From Bradyrhizobium cajani (GTDB taxonomy: Bacteria > Pseudomonadota > Alphaproteobacteria > Rhizobiales > Xanthobacteraceae), in NCBI RefSeq assembly GCF_009759665.1, contig NZ_WQNE01000003.1, positions 62,001 through 126,000 of the forward strand: a stretch of 64,000 nt of DNA, written 5' to 3'. The position numbers and the translations under genes are program-made. Each line of letters begins with the position of its first letter. The first letter of the stretch is position 1. Shown here in pieces: positions 53,827 to 63,015 of this stretch. Below the pieces are notes generated by a model. The model was not told the DNA's origin. It saw nothing but the letters and a program-made list of their open reading frames with translations, and did no database searches.

Positions 53827-54309
53827 ATGACCTCCCCTGTCACCCCCTGCCCCGTCACCATCCGTATCCAGCAGGACGATTTCGACATTGCGCGCGAGAT
53901 CGCGGTCCTGACCGGGAGCCGTACCGACATCGGCGCCGTGGTGAGCTTCTGCGGCATCTGCCGCGCCGACGAGGGCAGCGCGAAGATCTCGGCACTCACG
54001 CTCGAGCATTATCCGGGCATGGCGGAAGAGGAGATCCAGCGCCGCGCCGATGAGGCAACCTCGCGCTGGCCGCTGAACGGCGTCACGATCATCCACCGCG
54101 TCGGCCGCTTCATACCCGGCCAGAACATCGTGCTGGTGCTGACCGCGTCGCAACATCGCCAGGCGGCGTTCCAGGCGGCCGAGTTCCTGATGGATTACCT
54201 CAAGACCAACGCGCCGTTCTGGAAGAAGGAAGAGAGCGCCAGCGGCACCGGCTGGGTCGAGGCCCAGGCCCGTGACGACGAGGCCGCAGCACGCTGGACC
54301 CGATCCTGA
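53827..54309 (+). CDS. moaE: Molybdopterin synthase catalytic subunit
   Basis: A 160-residue MoaE, the large subunit of molybdopterin synthase. Typical segments: VVSFCGICRADEGSAKISAL, LEHYPGMAEEEIQ, IIHRVGRFIPGQNIVLVLTA and the C-terminal DYLKTNAPFWKKEESASGTG. It pairs with MoaD. Its stop overlaps the next start (TGATG at 54307-54311). Confidence 0.95.
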   Translation: MTSPVTPCPVTIRIQQDDFDIAREIAVLTGSRTDIGAVVSFCGICRADEGSAKISALTLEHYPGMAEEEIQRRADEATSRWPLNGVTIIHRVGRFIPGQNIVLVLTASQHRQAAFQAAEFLMDYLKTNAPFWKKEESASGTGWVEAQARDDEAAARWTRS

Positions 54310-55268
54310 TGGCAAGAGCATCCAAGAGAACCGCGCGTAGCCGCGCCGCGCCAAAGCTCGCGAAGGTCGGCCGTGGCGAGCTGCTCACGCTGATCGATTT
54401 CGTCCGTTACGCGGTGAGCCGCTTCGTCGAAGCCAAGCTCGCCTTTGCGCATGGCACGACCGATCCGGTTGCGGAAGCCGTCTTCCTGGTCTGCGAGGCC
54501 CTGCATCTGCATCCCGACCAGTTCGAGATCTTTGCCCATGCCTGCGTCACGTCGGCGGAAGGCAAGACCATCCTCGATCTCATTCACAAGCGCGTCGCCA
54601 CGCGTAAACCGGCCGCCTATCTCGTCAACAAGATCTACATGCGCGGCCAGCCCTTCTATGTCGACGAGCGCGTCATCGTTCCGCGCTCCTTCATCGGCGA
54701 GCTCCTGGATTCGCATTTCGGCGGCGACGGCGAGGCCGGCTCGCTGATCGATGACCCCACCGCCGTCGGGCGCGTGCTCGATCTCTGCACCGGATCGGGA
54801 TGTCTCGCGATCCTCGCCGCGCATCATTTCCCGAACGCCGCGGTCGATGCCGTCGACATCTCCAAGGGCGCGCTCGAAGTTGCCGCACGCAATGTCGGCG
54901 AGCACGGGCTCGATGAGCGCATCACGCTGCATCGCGGCGACCTGTTCGCCCCGCTCGGCGACAACAAATACGATCTCATCATCACCAACCCGCCTTACGT
55001 CGATGCGGACGGCATGGCGGCGCTGCCGCCGGAGTGCCGGGCCGAGCCGAAGCTCGCCTTCGACGGCGGCGCCGACGGGCTCGACGTGGTGCGCCGCATC
55101 CTGCGCGATGCGCCCGATCATCTCACCGCGGACGGCGGGCTGCTCTGCGAGATCGGACGCGGCCGCGAATTGCTCGACGAAGCCTTTCCGGAACTACCGC
55201 TGCTCTGGCTCGACACCGAGGAATCCGAGGGCGAGGTGTTCTGGATCGCGGCTGCCGATCTCGGCTGA
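54309..55268 (+). CDS. prmB: Class I SAM-dependent methyltransferase, PrmB-like (ribosomal protein L3 glutamine methyltransferase)
   Basis: A 319-residue methyltransferase of the HemK/PrmB group: VLDLCTGSGCLAILAAHHF (motif I), a second AdoMet contact AVDAVDISKGALEVA, and the substrate motif IITNPPYVDADGM (NPPY), which marks N5-glutamine methyltransferases. N-terminal helical domain with RPAAYLVNKIYM and YVDERVIVPRSFIGELL. E. coli PrmB modifies Gln150 of L3. Coupled to moaE by TGATG. Confidence 0.88.
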   Translation: MARASKRTARSRAAPKLAKVGRGELLTLIDFVRYAVSRFVEAKLAFAHGTTDPVAEAVFLVCEALHLHPDQFEIFAHACVTSAEGKTILDLIHKRVATRKPAAYLVNKIYMRGQPFYVDERVIVPRSFIGELLDSHFGGDGEAGSLIDDPTAVGRVLDLCTGSGCLAILAAHHFPNAAVDAVDISKGALEVAARNVGEHGLDERITLHRGDLFAPLGDNKYDLIITNPPYVDADGMAALPPECRAEPKLAFDGGADGLDVVRRILRDAPDHLTADGGLLCEIGRGRELLDEAFPELPLLWLDTEESEGEVFWIAAADLG

Positions 55269-55361
55269 TCCGCTGGCGCGGCGACGCACTCCGTCGGAAC
55301 AAGTCAAATACCGCCACGTTCATCCCCCGGGCGATTTTTTTCGCTCTTGGAGGATGTCCGC

Positions 55362-55949
55362 ATGCTCGCGCCATCGGGCGAATTGCTGCGCGCCGGCGTG
55401 GCGCTCAAGCTCAACCATCTCAAGCGCGCCGCCCGGTCCTACCTGCGCGACCGCACCAGCCAGGCCACGGGACGCGCCACGTCCTACGCGGTCGCGGCGG
55501 GGCTGTTCGCCGCAGCCGGGCTGTTCCTGATCGCGACCCTCTTTGTCGGTCTGATGGCTCTCTACCGCTGGGTCGCCATCACCTATGGGCAATTCTGGGG
55601 GTTTGGTGCGGTTGCGACCGTGCTGCTGGTGCTCGCCGCAGCCTGCGCCGGGGTGGCCGTGGCGATGATGAAGCGGCCGACCAAGCCGGTCGTGCCGCTT
55701 GCGAGCCGCATGCGCGTGGCGATCGCGACGCCGCGCATCCCGCGCGGAACGGTGAAGCAGGCGGTGAAGGAGGTCGCAACGACGATTCCCCTGGCGCCAC
55801 TCGCGCCGGGCGAGCGAGGCTATGACAGCAAGGCCTGGCCGGCCCGCACCAACCGCCCCGTGCAGCTCGGCCTGATGCTCGCGGCCGTCGGCCTGCTTGG
55901 ACTGACGGCCGCCCGCCGGCGGCGGCACAGGCACGGGCTGGAGGCGTGA
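55362..55949 (+). CDS. Membrane protein of the phage holin (DUF1469-like) family
   Basis: A 195-residue protein: N-terminal basic amphipathic region, two central membrane helices (YAVAAGLFAAAGLFLIATLF and TVLLVLAAACAGVAVAMM), a basic cytoplasmic loop, and a C-terminal helix (QLGLMLAAVGLLGLTAA) ending in a basic tail (RRRRHRHGLEA). The N-terminal part resembles the holin-family/DUF1469 pattern. GGAGG lies 8 bases before ATG 55362. It abuts the YihY gene, so both are probably co-transcribed. Confidence 0.65.
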   Translation: MLAPSGELLRAGVALKLNHLKRAARSYLRDRTSQATGRATSYAVAAGLFAAAGLFLIATLFVGLMALYRWVAITYGQFWGFGAVATVLLVLAAACAGVAVAMMKRPTKPVVPLASRMRVAIATPRIPRGTVKQAVKEVATTIPLAPLAPGERGYDSKAWPARTNRPVQLGLMLAAVGLLGLTAARRRRHRHGLEA

Positions 55950-57080
55950 ATGCTGGCGCGGCGCTCCGAGCACATCGACAGTTGGCTGCTGGTGGCGGCG
56001 ACGGCCGTGTTCGTGCTCACCGCGGAGCGCTACTTCCAGGACTCCGGCCGGACCAGCTCGGGACCTCCGCAAGACCGCCGCAACAGCGAGGCGAATTCGC
56101 CCGAAACGAACCCGGCAGGCGCGGCCGCGCAGCCGGGTCACGGCCGCCATGCGAAGAGCCCGTTCACGATCCCCTGGGCGGGCTGGAAGGATATCTTCTG
56201 GCGCACCTATCAGCGCATTGACGAGGATCGCCTGCTCGCGACGGCGGGCGGCGTCGTCTTTTTCGGGCTGCTCGCGATCTTCCCCGCGGTCACGGCGCTC
56301 GTCTCATCCTACGGCCTGTTCGCCGATCCCTCGACGATCAGCGCCAATCTGCAGACGCTTGCGACGATGTTACCCGAAGGCTCGTTCCAGATCGTCGAGG
56401 ACCAGGTCGCGCGCGTGGTGTCGCATGGCAACACGACGCTCGGCGCCACCTTCCTGCTCGGCCTTCTGCTTGCGATCTGGAGCGCCAATGCGGGCGTCAA
56501 GGCGATCTTCGATGCCCTCAACGTCGCCTATGAGGAGCGCGAGAAGCGCAGCTTCATCAAGCTCAACATGGTGTCGCTGGCCTTCACCGTCGGCGGCATC
56601 GTGGCGCTGCTGCTGATGGTGGCGGCCGTCGTCGCCTTCCCGCTCGCGCTCAATCATCTCGGCATGGCGCCGGAAAGCAAGCTGATCGTGGCGCTGGCAC
56701 GATGGCCGCTGCTGTTCCTCATCCTGCTCGTGGCACTCGCGGTCCTCTACCGCTTCGCGCCCAGCCGCGATGCGCCGCGCTGGCAATGGCTGAGCCTCGG
56801 CGCGGTGACCGCCGCCATCCTCTGGATCGCCGGCTCGGCGCTGCTCTCCTGGTATCTCTCGGAATTCGCCAATTACAACGCCACCTACGGCTCGCTCGGC
56901 GCGGCGATCGGCCTGATGACGTGGATGTGGATGTCGGCCATCGTGATCATGTTCGGGGCCGAGTTGAACTCGGAGGTCGAACGGCAGACCCTGCGCGACA
57001 CGACCGCCGGGCGGCCGAAGCCGCTCGGCAGCCGCGAGGCCGTCTCGGCAGACACGGTCGGCGCCGCCGCACCGGCCTGA
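55950..57080 (+). CDS. YihY/virulence factor BrkB family membrane protein
   Basis: A 376-residue inner membrane protein. After an N-terminal membrane segment and Pro/Ala/Asn-rich linker (about 30-75) comes the YihY core: DEDRLLATAGGVVFFGLLAI, FPAVTALVSSYGLFA, then the signature ANAGVKAIFDALNVAYEERE and YLSEFANYNATYGSLGAAIG. About six membrane segments in all. The family was once called RNase BN in error; the role is unknown. It begins directly after the stop of the preceding membrane protein gene. Confidence 0.9.
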   Translation: MLARRSEHIDSWLLVAATAVFVLTAERYFQDSGRTSSGPPQDRRNSEANSPETNPAGAAAQPGHGRHAKSPFTIPWAGWKDIFWRTYQRIDEDRLLATAGGVVFFGLLAIFPAVTALVSSYGLFADPSTISANLQTLATMLPEGSFQIVEDQVARVVSHGNTTLGATFLLGLLLAIWSANAGVKAIFDALNVAYEEREKRSFIKLNMVSLAFTVGGIVALLLMVAAVVAFPLALNHLGMAPESKLIVALARWPLLFLILLVALAVLYRFAPSRDAPRWQWLSLGAVTAAILWIAGSALLSWYLSEFANYNATYGSLGAAIGLMTWMWMSAIVIMFGAELNSEVERQTLRDTTAGRPKPLGSREAVSADTVGAAAPA

Positions 57081-57129
57081 TGGCGATGGTCAGGCCGAAT
57101 GCCGGCCTGATCATCGCCTCGACCGCAAA

Positions 57130-57969
57130 TCATCGTTTGGTGATCACCGCTTCCAGATATTCGCTGCGCACGACGATCGTACCGTCATCGGCATGGTTGA
57201 ACTCACCGAGCAGCGCCAGAAGATCGCGCTTCAGCGAGGCCTGGCCGCTCTCGTCGAGCGCGGCGAAGGCTTTCAGCATCGGCCCGTAAAACGACCTGAA
57301 GACGTCGATCATGTGATCCGGCGAGCGATAGCGGAAGACGAACATGCGCGGCTCGGCGGCGATCTCGGAAGCCTGGCTTCCGAACATCTCCTCGAGTCGA
57401 GCCGGCGTGCCCCACAGCGCCGGCGACTTCACGCCTGCCGGCGGGGCGACATACTTGCCGATGGTCTTGAAGAGTTGACCGATGAAACCCTGCGGCGTCC
57501 AGTTGGCGAGGCCGATCTTGCCGCCTGACTTGCAGACTCGCGCGAGCTCGGACGCCGCCTTGTCCTGGTCCGGCGTGAACATCACGCCGAAAGTCGAGAG
57601 AACGACGTCGTAGCTGCCATCGGCAAACGGCAGAGCTTCCGCATCCGCCTCACGAAATTCGATCATCAGGTGCTCGGCGGCCGCACGCTCGCGGCCGCGC
57701 TTGAGCAGTGCCGGCACATAGTCGGTGGATGTGACGTCACACCAGCGCCGCGCCGCGGCCAGCGTCGCATTGCCGTTGCCGGCGGCAACGTCCAGCACCT
57801 TGCTGCCGGCACGTAAATCCAGTGCCTCACACAGCTGCTCGCCCACGATCTGCAAGGTGGTGCCTACGATGGCATAATCGCCGGACGACCAGGCGCCATG
57901 CTGGCGCTGCTTGACGGCGGCGAGATCGGGTTGGGTTGCGGCTGGCTTGAGTGCTGCGGATGTCGACAT
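57130..57969 (-). CDS. Class I SAM-dependent methyltransferase (UbiE/Coq5-like)
   Basis: A 279-residue methyltransferase. SAM motif I VLDVAAGNGNATLAAARRW, then TDYVPALLKRGRERAA, the post-motif I region FREADAEALPFADGSYDVVL and STFGVMFTPDQ. It has the shape of the UbiE/methyltransferase-11 family, but the substrate is unknown. GCAGGAGATTGCC precedes ATG 57969. Convergent with YihY and divergent from the winged-helix/TPR gene. Confidence 0.87.
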   Translation of the reverse strand: MSTSAALKPAATQPDLAAVKQRQHGAWSSGDYAIVGTTLQIVGEQLCEALDLRAGSKVLDVAAGNGNATLAAARRWCDVTSTDYVPALLKRGRERAAAEHLMIEFREADAEALPFADGSYDVVLSTFGVMFTPDQDKAASELARVCKSGGKIGLANWTPQGFIGQLFKTIGKYVAPPAGVKSPALWGTPARLEEMFGSQASEIAAEPRMFVFRYRSPDHMIDVFRSFYGPMLKAFAALDESGQASLKRDLLALLGEFNHADDGTIVVRSEYLEAVITKR

Positions 57970-58088
57970 GGCAATCTCCTGCGGTTGAACGCCGGGACGA
58001 TAGGGCGCATGCGGCTCGCTGGCCTTGAGAGCGGCGTTATTTTACGCTGAGAGGGCCTTGATTTCCGGGCGGGAGCCGGGAGGGCGGT

Positions 58089-59651
58089 GTGACGTTTCGG
58101 TTTGAGGACTTCTTGCTCGACCCCGAGCGTCGCGAATTGCGGCGTGCGGGCACGCTCGTCGCACTCGAACCCCAGGTGTTCGATCTCCTGACCTATCTCG
58201 TCCGCAACCGCGAACGCGTCGTGACACGGGATAATCTACTCGATGCCATCTGGAACGGCCGCGTCGTCTCGGAATCGACGCTGACCAGCCGGATCAATGC
58301 GGCGCGCCGTTCGGTCAACGACAATGGCGAGGAACAGCGGCTGATCCGCACCGTCGCGCGCAAGGGCATGCGGTTCGTCGGCGAGGTGACCGAACTTTCA
58401 GACACGACGAGACCGGCTGTGGCCGACAAGCCGGCCGCCCCGGCGTCGGCGCGATTGCCGCTGCCCGATCGTCCCGCGATCGCCGTTCTGCCTTTTACAA
58501 ACATGAGCGGCGAGGCCGAGCAGGACTATTTCTCCGACGGAATCAGTGAGGACATCATCACCGCGCTGTCGAAGCTGCGCTGGTTCTTCGTGATCGCGCG
58601 CAACTCCTCCTTCATCTACAGGGGCCGCGCGGTGCATCTTCGGCAGATCGCGGAAGAGCTCGGCGTGCGCTATGTCGTCGAGGGCAGCGTCCGCAAGGAT
58701 GGCGAGCGCGTCCGCATCACGGCGCAGCTCAACGACGTCGCCACCGGCAGCCATCTTTGGGCCGAACGCTACGACCGCGAACTCGCCGACGTCTTCGCCG
58801 TCCAGGACGAGATCACCGAGGCGATCGTCGCCGCGATCGAGCCGCAGCTCTATGCCGCCGAGAGCTTTCGCGCCCAGCGCAAGCCGCCCGACAGCATGGA
58901 CGCCTGGGATCTCGTGATGCGCGCGCTCTCGCATTACTGGCGGGTGACGCGGCAGGATCATGTCGTGGCGCAGGCGCTGCTCGAGAAGGCCATCGCGCTC
59001 GATCCGGCCTATGGCAAGGCGCTGGGCCTGCTCGGCACCAGCTACATGTTCACTGCGCATATGGGCTGGATGGAGATGGTGACGGCAATACCCGCCGCCG
59101 AGCGCGCCGCGCGGGCGGCGATCCGCGCGGACGATGAGGACGCCTGGGCCCACAACGCGCTCGGCCACGTCCACCTGTTCGCGCGGCGGTTCGAGGACTC
59201 GCTGGCCGAATTCGAGACCGCACTCCGGCTCAACCCGAACTTCGCGCTGGCGCAGGGCTATTATGGCCTGACGCTCGGCTATTGCGGCCGCTGGCAGGAC
59301 GCGGACGAGGCTGCGCGGCGGGCGATCCGCCTCAGCCCGCGCGATCCCTATGCGCCGGTCTATTTCGGCATCGCCGCCTTTGCCCGCTTCCTCGGCAGCG
59401 ACTACGCGGAAGCGATCCGGCTCGCGCAGGAGTCGTTGCGCCAGCGCGGCGATTTCGTCGGGGGGCACCGTGTGCTGACCGCCGCCGCCGGCATGGCCGG
59501 GCAGGCCGACATGGCCCGCGCCGCGCTGAAGGAACTCCGCCGCGCCCAGCCGAACGTGTCGCTGGCCTGGATCGCCGAGTTCATGCCGATGAAGCTCGCC
59601 ACCGACCGCGAGCACTACCTCGAAGGCTTTCGCCGGGCCGGCCTGACTTAG
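58089..59651 (+). CDS. Winged-helix (OmpR-type) and TPR-containing regulator
   Basis: A 520-residue CadC/ToxR-like protein without a visible membrane segment. N-terminal OmpR-type winged helix (FEDFLLDPERRELRRAGTLV to about 105, including RKGMRFVGEV), then the TolB-like domain AIAVLPFTNMSGEAEQDYFS, VRYVVEGSVRKDGERVRITA, and from about 320 TPR repeats (AHNALGHVHLFARRFEDSLA, EFETALRLNPNFALAQGYYG). GGGAGG lies before GTG 58089. Such proteins are transcription factors with an unknown effector. Confidence 0.88.
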   Translation: MTFRFEDFLLDPERRELRRAGTLVALEPQVFDLLTYLVRNRERVVTRDNLLDAIWNGRVVSESTLTSRINAARRSVNDNGEEQRLIRTVARKGMRFVGEVTELSDTTRPAVADKPAAPASARLPLPDRPAIAVLPFTNMSGEAEQDYFSDGISEDIITALSKLRWFFVIARNSSFIYRGRAVHLRQIAEELGVRYVVEGSVRKDGERVRITAQLNDVATGSHLWAERYDRELADVFAVQDEITEAIVAAIEPQLYAAESFRAQRKPPDSMDAWDLVMRALSHYWRVTRQDHVVAQALLEKAIALDPAYGKALGLLGTSYMFTAHMGWMEMVTAIPAAERAARAAIRADDEDAWAHNALGHVHLFARRFEDSLAEFETALRLNPNFALAQGYYGLTLGYCGRWQDADEAARRAIRLSPRDPYAPVYFGIAAFARFLGSDYAEAIRLAQESLRQRGDFVGGHRVLTAAAGMAGQADMARAALKELRRAQPNVSLAWIAEFMPMKLATDREHYLEGFRRAGLT

Positions 59652-59851
59652 GCTGTTTGAGCCGTGATCTGTCAAAAACCGCTGCACGCTTCTCCGATCA
59701 TGCTCGGGAGCCCCGCAGAGGCCGCTATCCCCTCGAATCAACAATGATGTTAAGATGATACGGCTTGGGGGAGCATGAGGCGTGACGAGGCCGGACGGCG
59801 GCCCGTGTTTTCCCGGGTGGGACAGTCAGCTCTTGAGGCGTAACGCGCGGC

Positions 59852-61327
59852 ATGATTCGCATCTCGACGATCTTCATCGCCATCTGCATGGTTCTGGTCG
59901 CGGCCTCGCTCGGGCTTGTGCTCTATTCGGTCGCCGGCATCAGCGGAACCGAATCCGCGATCGTGGCGCTGACGGCGCTGACCTTCCTGATCCTCTACAA
60001 CGCGGTGTCGATGCGGCTGCGCGACCGCAGCGACGTCGGCGGCCAGATCGCCGACCTCTCGCGCGGCACCGCCGACCTCGCCCGCCAGGTCGCCGAGTTC
60101 GGCCGCCGGTTAGCTGCGATCGAGGGACGCATCGCCTCGTCCAATTCGACCAACTCCGATCGCATCCAGTCGGTGGTCGGCGAGATCAACGAGCTCGGCG
60201 GACTGGTCAAGCAACTCGCCACCACCGTCTCGGCCCATGAGGACCTGCTGGCCGGCGCCACCCCGGTGCCAGCTGCAGGCCCGGTCGAGAGGCAGGAGCC
60301 GGCGGCTCCGCTCGACCTGATCGCGACGATCGAGGAACGGCCGGGTGCACCGGCGCCGCTGCCTGCGGCGCCTCCGCCTTCCACAACGCAGCCGCGGCCC
60401 GCACCGGCGGTTCAGGCCCAGGCCGCGAACGGGCGCAATCAGACCCAGCTGCTGGCGACGTTGCGCAACGCGGTCGACGAGAACCGCATCGACATCTTCC
60501 TCCAGCCGATGGTGACGCTGCCGCAGCGCAAGGTGCGGTTCTATGAGGCGGTGACGCGACTGCGCGACGAGCGCGACCAGCTGATCGCGGCCGAGGAATT
60601 CATCAGCATCGCCGAAGCCTCGGGCCTGATCGGACGCATCGACAACATGGTGATGCTGCGCTGTGTGCAGGTGCTGCGGCGCCTGATGGTGCGGAACAAG
60701 GACGTCGGCGTGTTCTGCAACGTCGCGGCCTCCACGCTCGGCAATTCCACCAGCTTCGCGCAGTGCCTGGACTTCCTCGAAGCCAACCGTGCGCTGGCGC
60801 CGTCGCTGGTGCTGGAGTTCAAGCAGTCCACCTTCCGCAATCTCGGTCCGGTCGAGACCGAGAACCTCGCAGCGCTCGCACAGCGTGGCTTCCGCTTCTC
60901 GATCGACCATGTTACGGACCTGCGCATCGAACCGCGCGAGCTCGCCGACCGCGGCGTGCGCTTCATCAAGGTGCCGGCCACGCTGCTGCTCGACCCGCGG
61001 CAGGCCTCGACCTCGGACATCCACCCGTCCGACCTCTCGGACCTGCTCGGCCGTTTCGGCATCGACCTGATTGCCGAGCGGATCGAAGGCGAGCGCGCGG
61101 TGGTCGATCTGCTCGATTATGACGTGCGGTTCGGCCAGGGCTTTCTGTTCGCGCCGCCCCGGCCATTGCGACCGGAAGGAGCATCTGCTACCGGCGGGGC
61201 CTCGCCGAACCAGGCGCAGGACATCCAGGGATCCAATGGCTCCGGCACAACCAGCTCAGGCGCGACGTCTTCAGCGCCTCCGCCACAGCGCATCACCGGC
61301 AACGCGGCGCTCGCGCGCCGCATCTGA
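59852..61327 (+). CDS. Membrane-anchored EAL domain protein (divergent)
   Basis: A 491-residue protein: two N-terminal membrane helices (ISTIFIAICMVLVAASLGLV and VALTALTFLILYN), a coiled-coil and Pro/Ala-rich region (about 60-200), then an EAL domain at about 205-440. In it EAL is YEAVTR (E-A-V), NxS is FCNVAA, the DDFG loop is SIDHVTD, AERIE replaces VEGVE and QGFLF is kept. Some metal/c-di-GMP ligands (E, N, D, K, E) are present, but the D-D pair is reduced. It may be an active phosphodiesterase or only a receptor. No GGDEF domain. Confidence 0.85.
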   Translation: MIRISTIFIAICMVLVAASLGLVLYSVAGISGTESAIVALTALTFLILYNAVSMRLRDRSDVGGQIADLSRGTADLARQVAEFGRRLAAIEGRIASSNSTNSDRIQSVVGEINELGGLVKQLATTVSAHEDLLAGATPVPAAGPVERQEPAAPLDLIATIEERPGAPAPLPAAPPPSTTQPRPAPAVQAQAANGRNQTQLLATLRNAVDENRIDIFLQPMVTLPQRKVRFYEAVTRLRDERDQLIAAEEFISIAEASGLIGRIDNMVMLRCVQVLRRLMVRNKDVGVFCNVAASTLGNSTSFAQCLDFLEANRALAPSLVLEFKQSTFRNLGPVETENLAALAQRGFRFSIDHVTDLRIEPRELADRGVRFIKVPATLLLDPRQASTSDIHPSDLSDLLGRFGIDLIAERIEGERAVVDLLDYDVRFGQGFLFAPPRPLRPEGASATGGASPNQAQDIQGSNGSGTTSSGATSSAPPPQRITGNAALARRI

Positions 61328-61342
61328 TCGGCTGCACGCATC

Positions 61343-62197
61343 ATGACCACGCTGCATTTCGCCGAAGGCCTGCGCGAGCTCGTGGGTGGCGTGGATGTCG
61401 TGCTCAGCGACATCTGGGGCGTGGTCCACAACGGCCTCGAATCCTTCCCCGAAGCCTGCGAGGCACTGCACACCTATCGCAGTCGCGGCGGTACGGTGAT
61501 CCTGATCACCAACGCGCCGCGCCCCGCCGACTCCGTGCAGCGGCAATTGCGCAAGCTCGGCGTCGCCGACGAGACCTATGACGCGATCGTCTCCTCGGGC
61601 GACCTGACGCGGCTCTATGTCGCCGATCATCCCGGTCGCAAGATGTTCTGGCTCGGGCCCGAGCGCGACAATTCGATCTATCGCGGCCTCGATGCGGTGA
61701 CGGCGCCGCTGGAGGAGGCCGATTACATCGTCTGCACCGGCCTCTATGACGACGAAACCGAGACGGCGGAAGACTATCGCGGCATGATGCTGAAGGCGCG
61801 CGAGCGCAAGCTGACGCTGGTCTGCGCCAATCCCGACATCGTGGTGGAACGCGGCGACCGGCTGATCTATTGCGCCGGCGCGATCGCGGAGCTCTATCGC
61901 GAGCTCGGCGGCGAGGTGATCTTCTACGGCAAGCCGCACCGGCCGATCTACGAGCGCGCGATGGCGCTCGCCGGCGAGCGCCAGGGCCACCAGATCGACC
62001 GGAAGAAGGTGCTGGCGATCGGCGATTCCGTCCGCACCGACTTAACCGGCGCACGCGAGTTCGGCATCGACTGCCTGTTCGTCACCCGCGGCATCCATTC
62101 CGAGGAGTTCGAGGGCCTCGACCAACTCGACCCGACATCGGTGATGGAGCTGTTCGGCCACCCGCCGATGGCGCTGATGCGCGAATTGAAGTGGTGA
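61343..62197 (+). CDS. TIGR01459 family HAD-type hydrolase
   Basis: A 284-residue HAD-superfamily IIA hydrolase. Motif I DIWGVVHNG has Asp as nucleophile but Trp in the position where D-x-D is usual. Other motifs: VILITNAPRP (motif II), GKPHRPIYERAM (Lys, motif III) and VLAIGDSVRTDLTGAREFGI (motif IV). The family is restricted to alphaproteobacteria and its substrate is unknown. It lies 15 bases after the EAL gene. Confidence 0.9.
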   Translation: MTTLHFAEGLRELVGGVDVVLSDIWGVVHNGLESFPEACEALHTYRSRGGTVILITNAPRPADSVQRQLRKLGVADETYDAIVSSGDLTRLYVADHPGRKMFWLGPERDNSIYRGLDAVTAPLEEADYIVCTGLYDDETETAEDYRGMMLKARERKLTLVCANPDIVVERGDRLIYCAGAIAELYRELGGEVIFYGKPHRPIYERAMALAGERQGHQIDRKKVLAIGDSVRTDLTGAREFGIDCLFVTRGIHSEEFEGLDQLDPTSVMELFGHPPMALMRELKW

Positions 62198-62210
62198 TGG
62201 CTTAATCTCT

Positions 62211-62310
62211 GTCATTCCGGGGCGCGCGGAGCGCGAACCCGGAATCTCGAGATTCTCAGGTGCGCAACTGCGCACCATAGTTCGCTGCTGGCGCACCGCC
62301 CCGGAATGAC
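62211..62310. repeat. Dispersed palindromic repeat, family A
   Basis: GTCATTCCGGGGCGCGCGGA, GAACCCGGAATCTCGAGATT and the closing CCGCCCCGGAATGAC. Between the HAD hydrolase gene and the cheY-like gene. Confidence 0.82.
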
Positions 62311-62323
62311 GAAACCAACGCAG

Positions 62324-62345
62324 AAAGCCCGGGACAAGCCCGGGC
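62324..62345 (-). terminator. Possible terminator of the cheY-like gene
   Basis: A 7-bp stem GCCCGGG / CCCGGGC with a 5-base loop; on the minus strand it is followed by TTTCTG. Weak T tract, 35 bases beyond the stop. Confidence 0.5.
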
Positions 62346-62379
62346 CTTCCGAATTCACTGAATGGCTTCGAGCGCGCGC

Positions 62380-62775
62380 TTACGCGCTCGCCATGTCCGG
62401 GAAGACCGCCTCGATCTTGGTCTTCAGCGTCGCCGCGTTGAACGGCTTGACGATGTAGTTGTTCACGCCGGCCTTCTTGGCCGCAATCACGTTCTCGGTC
62501 TTGGATTCCGCCGTGATCATGATGAAGGGCGTGGTGGCGAGGTTCGGGTCCGCGCGCACTTCGCGCAAGAGGTCGTAACCCGTCATCGGCTCCATGTTCC
62601 AGTCGGAGATCACGAGCCCGTATTTCTTGCCGCGCATCTTGTTCAGCGCCGCCGAACCGTCGCTGGCATCATCGATGTTCTCGAAGCCAAGCTGCTTCAG
62701 CAGATTCCGGATGATACGGATCATGGTGCTGTAGTCATCCACCACCAGAACCGGCATCGTCAAATCAACCGCCAT
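62380..62775 (-). CDS. CheY-like single-domain response regulator
   Basis: A 131-residue receiver domain without output domain. Acidic pocket VLVVDDYSTMIRIIRNLLKQ, phospho-acceptor Asp in GLVISDWNMEPMTGYDLL, MITAESKTE (Thr) and NNYIVKPFNA (Lys). The chemotaxis-type CheY pattern (SDWNMEPMTG) is good, but the gene is isolated from other che genes here. GGGGGAGTCGAG precedes ATG 62775. Divergent from ribF, with a 240-base gap. Confidence 0.88.
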   Translation of the reverse strand: MAVDLTMPVLVVDDYSTMIRIIRNLLKQLGFENIDDASDGSAALNKMRGKKYGLVISDWNMEPMTGYDLLREVRADPNLATTPFIMITAESKTENVIAAKKAGVNNYIVKPFNAATLKTKIEAVFPDMASA

Positions 62776-63015
62776 CTCGACTCCCCCAAACGCAAACCCA
62801 GGAACATTACGATCGGACCTGCCAGGCCGGAGCCCGGCAGTTCCACGCCCAAGGACTAGCATCAAGGCGTTAAACAGCGCGTTAACTGCGGGCGCCCCCC
62901 AGGAACTGAATAAGGACTGAAATCGCGTTCGATGCGGTCGCCCCCTCCCGCTTGACTTCGTCCGGCCGGTCGAGCCACGGTCCCGGCCAGTCCTGCCGGC
63001 TCGAGAATTCCCCTG

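Noticed and set aside
62776-63015. TTGACT at 62954 as a ribF promoter
   Set aside because: No plausible -10 box at 16-18 bases; the region is GC-rich, so I do not report it.
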